Source: Sphaeramia orbicularis (lineage: Eukaryota; Chordata; Actinopteri; Kurtiformes; Apogonidae). From it: 64,000 bases of DNA. The position numbers were made by a program, and so were the translations under genes. This document shows, piece after piece, positions 56,370-64,000 of this stretch. The DNA is taken from contig NC_043960.1 in NCBI RefSeq assembly GCF_902148855.1, positions 44,752,975-44,816,974 on the forward strand, written 5' to 3'. Every line of letters starts with the position of its first letter. The stretch's first letter is position 1. A model generated the notes under the pieces. It saw nothing but the letters and a program-made list of their open reading frames with translations, ran no database searches and was not told the DNA's origin.

Positions 56370-56980
56370 GTCCAAGGAAATGAAAGTGAAACTTAACGCT
56401 CATTTATCTTTTCCCTACCTCCTGAATCTTCACAAACTTTCATCGGAGGGGGCAGGACGTTTATCCTGCCTATCATATATTACACATATATATAATAAGT
56501 CTAGTGTGACGGTGATGGTTTTTTTGTTTGAAATGTATGGTGTGGTGGCATGGAGTTTGCCGTGGTGCACCTTACCAGCAGAAACGCTGTTAAGGAGTGA
56601 ATCTCATCAGGGGCATCTTATCCAAAGGGCAAGAGGTAGAGGTGGTGCCATCCTTATCACATATGCCATGTCTTCAACATGACTGTAGCTTTTTACAAGC
56701 ATTGTCTTTTAGGAGACACCCCCATCAAGAGCTGGAAGTGACTGTGATGGAGCTGGCTACCTTTTAATTCTGTATGCAGAAAAAAACTTGTAAATATGCC
56801 TGTTTTTTTTTTTGTTTTTTTTTTCAGTAAAACTACTTTAAGTGGATACAAATGCAAATGAGATACATGGTAATGTGTATGTAAACTTCTTTTTGTCAAA
56901 ATGGGGAACTGGTATTGAAGCCAAGGTACTTCAGTACTAGTATCAAAATCTTTACAAAGATACTCAGCCCTGGTCTAATT
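56370..56980 (+). repeat. Transposon debris sharing a block with the hAT element at 28202
   Basis: GAAAGTGAAACTTAACGCTC followed by ATTTATCTTTTCCCTACC matches the interior of 28202-29097, and near 56920-56980 GGTACTTCAGTACTAGTATC recalls hAT sub-terminal motifs. No duplication or full ends were identified. Confidence 0.35.
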
Positions 56981-57335
56981 CACTTTTAGATTGAATAAAC
57001 ATATACTCTGATCCTGTTCAGAATACTGTGGAAGCAGTGTAAAATGTACCTCACTCACTGTTGAAAATAGAAGGCAACATCTGTAAAGTGAGCCCAATCT
57101 GATGGCCCCTTTTTGGGTAGTTAGTGGATAATGGCTTCACCTCTCAGAGAACATTTTTGCAGCAGAATACGCACCAACCTGGCAGCGTGGAGGGGCCTTT
57201 GGCTTTGCATTTAGTTTCATGGCTCATATTACCCAGATTTTTTTTTTTGCAGAGCCCTGTCTATTTCTATTCCTATATCTGTGTTCTTGTCTCCTAAATG
57301 CAGTCTATAGTGTCTGTGTTTGTCCCATCATGCAG

Positions 57336-57372
57336 TTGAAATGCGCCAGCACGTTATACACCGTCGGTGCAG
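57336..57372 (+). CDS. Candidate small exon 2 of the gene starting at 48994
   Basis: ATCATGCAG precedes and GTAACC follows a 37-base open stretch encoding LKCASTLYTVGA in the phase left by the first exon (phase 0 in, phase 1 out). The next candidate at 63974 fits phase 1. With only 12 codons and no family match this is a suggestion. Confidence 0.25.
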
Positions 57373-57399
57373 GTAACCATCCAGGCTTGACTCTCGCTT

Positions 57400-59200
57400 T
57401 AGTCCTTACCCCCTGCTATTCACAGCTCTATCTGTATTCCTTTCAGCTGCCATTTTTTATGTAGAATAAAATGTCTTCGCAGCACTCCCTTGCATATAAA
57501 CAGGTTAGTCATGTGTGGTACATGGCCTCCATCTGCGGTACAATGTGCCATTTAACAACATCATTCAGCGTGGAAAATAAATGACCTCCCTGACTGTTCA
57601 CTACATGCGCAACAAATGAATGAAAGCTGCACAACCACAGTTATCCAGTAACAATATGCTGCTGTCTCTGCAGACCTTATCCCTCACTTTGAACCACACT
57701 TGCTGAAAACTAAATTTTATCTGCAGGAGATGAAGTAAGCTATTTTTCCACATAGCTTGTCTGCCTTTGAACATGAAGAGGGGTATTTTTGGAGTAAATA
57801 GCACAATAACACCGCTCATTAGATTATTAGGACAGCATTAGGAGCAAAGAGGTCCAGCAGGTTGCTTTGAATGCCGCTATATGTTATTGATGGAGACAGT
57901 GCTAGTAGTTATATCCAAAGAAAATGACAGGAAAGCAGTTTTCTGTTCAACAGCGGTCACTAGGATTGTGTACTGCTGGATTTTTGTGCTGTTTGTATTC
58001 TTTGGTTGTTTTTTTTGTCATCTTTACTCAAGGGGTTTGTTATTACACATAAAACACAAGCTTTGCCACATTATCATGTCTTTGTATGAGGTGAAGAAGT
58101 TGACAGCTATAAAATGAGATGAAGGGGTTGAGGTGGCCAATTGTGTTGGAGAAAGACAACAAATAGTCGTGTTCCAAAGGAGGTTCTGTATTTTCTAATA
58201 CACCTTATATATCCCATTATGCCCATGGAATGGCTCCAGGTGTGTTTGTTGGGATGCAGATGGTGCTGATTCCTCACAGTGAAGCTCATGGATGTCTTTA
58301 ATGGAAATGTTTATATGACACAATAAGAATGTCCTCCGGCTGATGATGTGAAAGCTTGTGAATGGAGGAAACCGCAGTTCTCCAAAGGGAGTATTTGTGC
58401 TCCCAGAGGAATTTTTCGTATGAAGTTTCTTTTCATTAAGACTTGGTTCAATCTTGTCACAGAAAGATGTGTTTTCCCTCAGGTTCTTTTTAAATGAGAT
58501 GAAAATTAAGTGAATCTGGGACAAAAGGCAGTGCAATGTTCTTGTCAAAAGCAGTGATAGCTTTATTAATTGGTATATTTGTGACTTTTGTTGCTGTCAG
58601 GCATTATTTGATCCATTTCCCTTCCCCTAGGACCAAAGCAATGACCCACAATCTCAGAACTGTAGCACAGAAAATGCAAAAAGCAGAACATCTTTTTCAG
58701 TTTCAAGTAATTCTGAAAATTGAAGGGTGCCATGATTACATGTCTGCCTATACTGTGAGTGCCTTCTGCTTTTCACTCTCCTTTCTTCTTCTGCACTTTT
58801 TTATTTCACATGTCTTGTTCTTTGATGCTATTTATGCAGACACACACATCCGATTGTATTCCTGCTGACATCACTTTGTGCCTTCCACTTCCAAGCCAAG
58901 CCATTTTCTGGGTCTATGCAGAGACTTAAGACTTGGATACAGTGAAAATTAAACTCCCACTGTTTTACTGGGATGTAGAGATATTTCTTTATTTTTTTGG
59001 CACACTGCAACACAGCCTCTCTGAAATGTATCCCGGAGACTTTCACAGTTGACAATTTGGCTTTAGTTAGAACACAAAAGCACAGGTGTTCAGATGAACA
59101 ATGGCCCCTTCCATTTAATTGTCCCTGGAAGCCACACTAGCAATCCACTGCGTATGTTACAAAGACCCTGATGCTGATACATTGAACCAGAATGTATTTT
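57400..59200. other. Intron or spacer, no gene seen
   Basis: No exon or element with readable ends was found. Moderately AT-rich sequence; several open frames of 60 to 117 codons lack splice-site support and family resemblance. Confidence 0.35.
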
Positions 59201-59203
59201 TAG

Positions 59204-60311
59204 TAGGCCTGTAACGGTACACAAAATTTTTGGTCCGGTACATTTTCGGTTTTCAAAGCCACGGTTCGGTTTTTTTCAGTTCGGTACAGGAAGAAAGAAA
59301 ACCCCTCAAAATGTCTATTAATGTATTTATGAATTTTTTAACATTTTTCCCCCAATTTTTGGAGACATTAGAATATAGAAAAACAGGAATAATATAATTC
59401 TGCTGCTGCAAATCAAATAGAAAATAAAATAAATTATTATTATTACTAAATGTATTTTAAACATTAGTATTGCACTTTTCCCTGAAAGGTAGTTTCGAAC
59501 AAACAAGAAAAGTCTAATCACAGTTTTGTCAATTCACATTCAGCATAAAAATAACAAAAAAATTCCACATGAAGTACAACATTAACAAGAGGGTAAACTG
59601 GTATTCTGTTTAAACAAACTGAAGAGAAACACTGACAACACAATGAACCAAATTATTTATTTTAGGACAGAGAACAAACTGTTTAGGACACTGTGTGTAT
59701 TTGTGTGTGCCTGTGTGCACGGGGGATTTTTTTTTTTTTTTTTTTTTTTTGGCGGAGTCGGGGGGTAGGGTAGGGTAGGCGCGCAGTTATATACCTGGGG
59801 GTGTGGTCCATAACTAACATAACGAACGCTGTCGTGAAATGAAAGTGAAACTTTACATACTTTCAACGTTCTATTTATTCCTATTATACAGCGTGCGTGA
59901 CAGACAGACAGAGCTAGTGTAAGTGTTTTAGAACTACCGTAGTTCCTCGGGGCCAAACAACGTTCGTCTTATCATTGTCTCTTTCCTTGTTGTTGTCTTT
60001 CACCTGAACCTGAACTGATCCAAACTGGACTGTAATGATGGTGGAGGGTCTTCAGTCTCTTCCTTCCAGGTTCACATCATATTTGTTGTTTTTTTTTTAC
60101 CTTATATCAACTGCTATTTCATATTTAGGGTCAATGTGTGCTCCTTCAATATGTCCGTGTGAAACTTGCGCAGATTTAAAGTTCCGCATCGAACGACGTC
60201 TTTCGTTCCTTTTTCTTTTTCTCATCATACTGTGCCGTTTCGGTACAACTGTGTACCGAACCGAACAGGTGCATACTGAAACGGTTCGGTTCGTGTACCG
60301 TTACAGGCCTA
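59204..60311. mobile_element. hAT element with TAGGCCTGTAACGG ends
   Basis: The ends TAGGCCTGTAACGGTACAC and GTGTACCGTTACAGGCCTA are inverted copies. ATTTTTAG lies before and ATTTTTTAG after, a target duplication of eight with one extra T. Sub-terminal GGTTCGG / CCGAACC repeats appear at both sides. 1108 bases, with no transposase frame seen; a poly-T tract (59727-59750) lies inside. Confidence 0.85.
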
Positions 60312-60719
60312 ATTTTTTAGATTACTTCAGTTAAACTGTTCCTATAAAAGCTGGGACAATTTCTACAGTGCATTGAAAGATAAAACATAAACTAAAACCT
60401 GTAGTTAGTTAATCTGCTGAACCTTTATTTAACTGATAAAATTGCAAAGAAAAAATTAAAATGTAGATTTTGGTGCCTTGCGACACACGTAACACTGTTC
60501 TGTCAGACTCTACAATTATTAGCTTAATTGACAACAGGTCAGAGACTGGGATTTGTCTTTACAAACAGGAGTTGTGCTAAATTCAAAAGGAGTATTTCTC
60601 AGTGCAAATTTGCAAAGAATTTTGGTCTTTCATGCCAAAGATGAAAGTGACCATCTAGACTGCAGTATATGGGCTGCATCAGTATCCACATGACTGACCT
60701 CCATATGTGTGACAAAGGT

Positions 60720-61310
60720 CTGGGCACTCTTGTATCAAGTACTGGACAGTCACACTTGAGTAGAAGTACAGGTACCTTACCAAAAAGTTACTTTGGTAGA
60801 AGTTCAAGACACCAACTGAAATGCTACTCAAGTTAAAGTCTTTAAATATGTAGTATTTACTGGACCTAAGTGTATCAAGTAATCTACAATTAAATGCACT
60901 CAAGTGATAAAAACAAAAGTACCAGTAAGTGTTAGGACCAACCAAAGGCAGTCAGAATATTGAATATTATGCTGCTGCTCACATCAACAGATCACCGACA
61001 GGTTGAGTGTGGACCGTCATTTGCACTTAAGCATTATGTGATTAGACCCAATGACAAATCAGGTTCCTGACTTTGTTGCAGTCACTGGTAATCTCAGTGG
61101 CGAAAACACCAAATTTCCTTTAATTATTTTTTTTGTAATTAGTAACGATACTGTGCATTAAAAATGTATCAGAGAAGAAGTAAGCAATTGAGTTAGAAAA
61201 TGTAGTGAAGTAAAAGTGAAAGGACACAGAATAAAACACTCAGTAAAGTACAAATTCTCCTAAAACATACTTGAGTACAGTAGTGAAGTATTATTACTTC
61301 ATTACTATAT
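60720..61310. repeat. Dispersed repeat with ACTTGAGTA-type ends
   Basis: Both sides hold AAGTACTTG/ACTTGAGTA-like blocks in mirror arrangement (CACTTGAGTAGAAGTACAGG near 60755; CATACTTGAGTACAGTAGTG near 61268). The pattern is frequent in fish non-autonomous DNA elements. The ends could not be fixed. Confidence 0.45.
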
Positions 61311-61319
61311 TACATTGGG

Positions 61320-63104
61320 TCTGTTGGATTGTAATTTAACATATATAATATATTTTTCAGAGGATTGTATGGATTGTGTAATTTAAAATAACAACACTGA
61401 TCCTGATGGGTTTGTAGCATTACTGTTATTAGCATAGCTTTCTGTAAGTTTATTTCTGTCTGTTTATAGAATATTTTAGCATCTACTCACGTTCAAGTGT
61501 GGTTTCAGTCTTCATCAACTGGTATAGTTTGTGTAAACTTAGTTTGGTTGAAACTTCCCTGTATTTTAAGTGATAAGGAGATTGTGACTCAGATAGTGAA
61601 TTGTTTTTCAAAACATCATCATATGACCTTTTATCCAGTTTGTCCTGCCCTAGTGTGAAGGCACCATCAACATGAAGGTTTAGACTGGCATTTACAGAGA
61701 TATATGCTGACATGAAGTTAACATCTTTTCTGTGGTTACTTCATCAGGACAATATCTGACATCATTCTGTACCAGTTCATAGTCACAGAGCACTGGTACT
61801 GGACTGTCCTTGTCTGTAGTCTGCATCTGTCTCCTATTGAAAATATGTGGACATCTAAAAGATGAGTCAGGCAACGGCCACCACAGACAGTAGCATTTTA
61901 AGGTTTATAAACAACAAGAATGGACAAAACCCAATATGCAAATGAGTGTCTTCAGTTCCCAAATGATTTAAGAGTCTAATAAAGGGGAAAGGTGAAGTAG
62001 CAGTGATAAACATGTCTCTGCCCCAATGTTTCTGAGTGTCCTGCAAGGATCAAAAATCTGAATCTGTATTTTATTCTGTGCTTACAAAGCACAGTTGAGT
62101 TGGTAAGTGAAAACTCTGAAATTGAATCTTCAAATACAAGAGACTTTAATTATAGCTGTAGTTTTAGGATATGTAACAACTTTTCTGGAAATGGGGTGTG
62201 TATATTAAAATTAAATATATACACACTACATAAATAACATTGCCAAAAACATTTCATCATTTAACAAACTAACAAAAGTAGGTGCTGTGACCTTTATAGG
62301 CAAGTCTAACCAATTCCACTGGTAGTATGAAATAAAAAAAACAATGCTGTCTTACTTTAAAAGACCCATGAATTTAACCTACAGGGCTGTTGAGTATCTA
62401 GATATGAAACTCCACCTTCTACTGTCAGTTTTTTGATACATAAAACTTCTTGTGACAACTCAGTCAGACTTGTTTTCTTGGTGTACACGGTTGATATTTG
62501 GGAATAGTGACGTTCGTTTTGACATTTCAAGTTGATGCTTGAAAGCAGCATAGTACATACAGAATAAGTAGGAGTAAGTATTGGAGGTGACTATGTACAC
62601 CTAACACCAGACAACAAAACAACAGGGGACATGATGGATTCTGGGCCATCTTACCATTTGGATCCCCCTGGGCATTCCTGTCATCTGAAAACTCCTTGTA
62701 GACATAAGACTGTCTGTTAAATAAAATATATTTAATAAACAAACAAACAAACAAACATTGCCATATGGAACCTGCAGTGATCAAAACATTGCTCAGTGCT
62801 CTCAGCCAACAACAACATCTGTTAAATTCAAGAAATATTGTATATTGCATAATATGTAATTGGCTTGTGTAACACAGTTGGATTGTTGTGCAACATTCTC
62901 ACACAAATTGATTTTTACCATCTTATAATCCCCATGCGTAATGTGCTCATATTCCCCGCAACAAAACTTGCACAAAAGTCCTCTGTACATAATATAACTG
63001 AATTGAGAGGAATGTAATTGTAGAAATGGAATATAATGTTCATGATGTCTTCCATCCTTTCCTTTATGTTTTCCCTTGTGTATACTCACAAACATGACAA
63101 TGAC
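61320..63104. other. Intron or spacer, no gene seen
   Basis: AT-rich sequence with a short (AAAC)n tract at about 62739-62757. Minus-strand frames in this stretch (for example 63272-62802) show no family pattern. Confidence 0.35.
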
Positions 63105-63812
63105 TGTTACATGCCTGAGGTCATGGGTATGTATATGTGTGTGTGTTTCTCCTCCCCTTCTATTCACTAGGTCGGGGATGGCTGGTCGTCGGGTGTGGGC
63201 ATGGTTCTGGGACTTCCTCCAGGGCTGTACCTGAAGGGGCCGGCTCAGGTGAAGGAAGGAGGAGCAGTCCAATCCTGGCCGGCCACAGGGACTATAAATC
63301 CACCCCTGCCTCTCTGTCTGGGGCTGCTCTTGTTCTGTCCATGCTTTGTCAGAGCCATTTTGCTCTTTTGTGTCCTACCTTTGTTCTACTGTGGTGAGTT
63401 GAGTTGGGTTTAGTTAAGATGGGGTACCCTATACACTGCACTGAGTATTGTTTTATGTTATACACACTAGATTAGTTGGTTGGTGCCACCCTCTGTACTT
63501 TTATTTTGGGATTAACAAGGAGGTAGATGTTTTTTTTGTCCCGCCAGTTTCTTTTGGTAGTGCAGGGGTCACCAGTTAGTTTGGTTTTGGTTTGCTGAGT
63601 TCTTTGATTTATTTTGGTACCACCTTTGTCCAATTGTACTCACCCAGATTACTTTGTTTCATTCTTTTTGTAAACACCTTGTTTAAAGAAAGCAGCCTTG
63701 AATAAACTGGCTTTATTGAGAAACCTTTTTTCGTTGTATGCTTTTGGAGACCGAAGAGGTGTGACACCCCTCCCTCTCCTGGACACCTTTATATGGGGGG
63801 GGGGGTGTAACA
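63105..63812 (+). mobile_element. Solo LTR of a retrovirus-like/LTR retrotransposon
   Basis: ATGAC is duplicated at 63100-63104 and 63813-63817. The unit starts TGTTACA and ends TGTAACA, the short inverted TG...CA ends of an LTR. Inside, in order, are a TATA-like CTATAAATC near 63292 and an AATAAA near 63700. No internal region is attached, so this is a solo LTR of 708 bases left by recombination between the two ends. The family is not certain (Gypsy-like by length and 5-base duplication). The intact ends and duplication suggest moderate or young age. Confidence 0.8.
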
Positions 63813-63973
63813 ATGACTGCATCACCGTAGAATGAGTTTCTTATTGCTACAGAGGTAGCGCTCTATCTTATGGCACTGTGTGTGTAAAGTTGCTCCAGTA
63901 TTTCCTATTGAGATAGATTTTACTTTATTTGTGCCTCCGTTATCTTGTACTTTTTTGCATTTTGTCTCCACAG

Positions 63974-64000
63974 ATTTTGACCACATTAAGTCAGTATTTT
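63974..64000 (+). CDS. Candidate exon running off the window end
   Basis: TTTTGTCTCCACAG is a strong acceptor; the 27 bases after it read DFDHIKSVF when joined in phase 1. This agrees with the phase left by the candidate exon at 57336-57372. The rest lies outside the window, so identity is open. Confidence 0.3.

Noticed and set aside
58195-58548. 117-codon minus-strand frame
   Set aside because: No start context, splice sites or recognisable domain; treated as chance.

Overview
The window is vertebrate nuclear DNA, almost certainly from a ray-finned (teleost) fish. Genes are split into many small exons with GT-AG introns, the proteins are vertebrate families, and introns and spacers are filled with fish-type DNA transposons (Tc1/mariner, hAT, TTAA-target fold-back elements), a tRNA-like SINE, truncated LINEs and long microsatellites.

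Three genes can be read exon by exon. (1) Minus strand, 11393 down to 1967: a 12-exon gene for a 502-residue protein with signal peptide, Reeler domain, threonine-rich repeat stalk and about five membrane helices. All exon phases agree; I do not recognise an exact orthologue. (2) Minus strand, 16801 to 15788: an intact single-coding-exon chemokine receptor closest to XCR1. (3) Plus strand, 19520 to 42383: a complete 17-coding-exon fyco1 gene (RUN, long coiled coil, FYVE, LIR motif, GOLD), 1513 residues, the autophagosome transport adaptor. xcr1 and fyco1 are neighbours in mammals too; here they lie head to head with a dated-looking hAT insertion between them. (4) Plus strand from 48994: one confident-looking first coding exon with a signal peptide, followed by a very long intron; two phase-compatible downstream exon candidates (57336-57372 and 63974 to the window end) suggest the gene runs out of the window. 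I could not name it.

The rest is mobile DNA. Many elements keep readable ends and target duplications: hAT at 17646-18407, 20868-21069, 28202-29097 and 59204-60311; TTAA-flanked fold-backs at 3974-4560, 8199-8667, 29349-29579 and 52658-53259; a Tc1 copy at 37595-38842; an internally deleted mariner-like copy at 41349-42239 that ends 68 bases before the last fyco1 exon; a TA-flanked long-TIR MITE at 42538-43145 just past the fyco1 stop; a nested pair at 46685-48159; a 5'-truncated L1-type LINE at 53356-54830; and a solo LTR at 63105-63812. A recurring theme is insertion of one element inside another inverted repeat.

The most interesting items are the Reeler/mucin-stalk/multi-helix membrane protein, the nested palindromes, and the ordered three-step tetranucleotide array at 22056-22310. 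No new multi-gene system is visible; this is a cell-biology/immune-receptor neighbourhood plus dense transposon debris. All homology statements come from memory of the families, not from searches.
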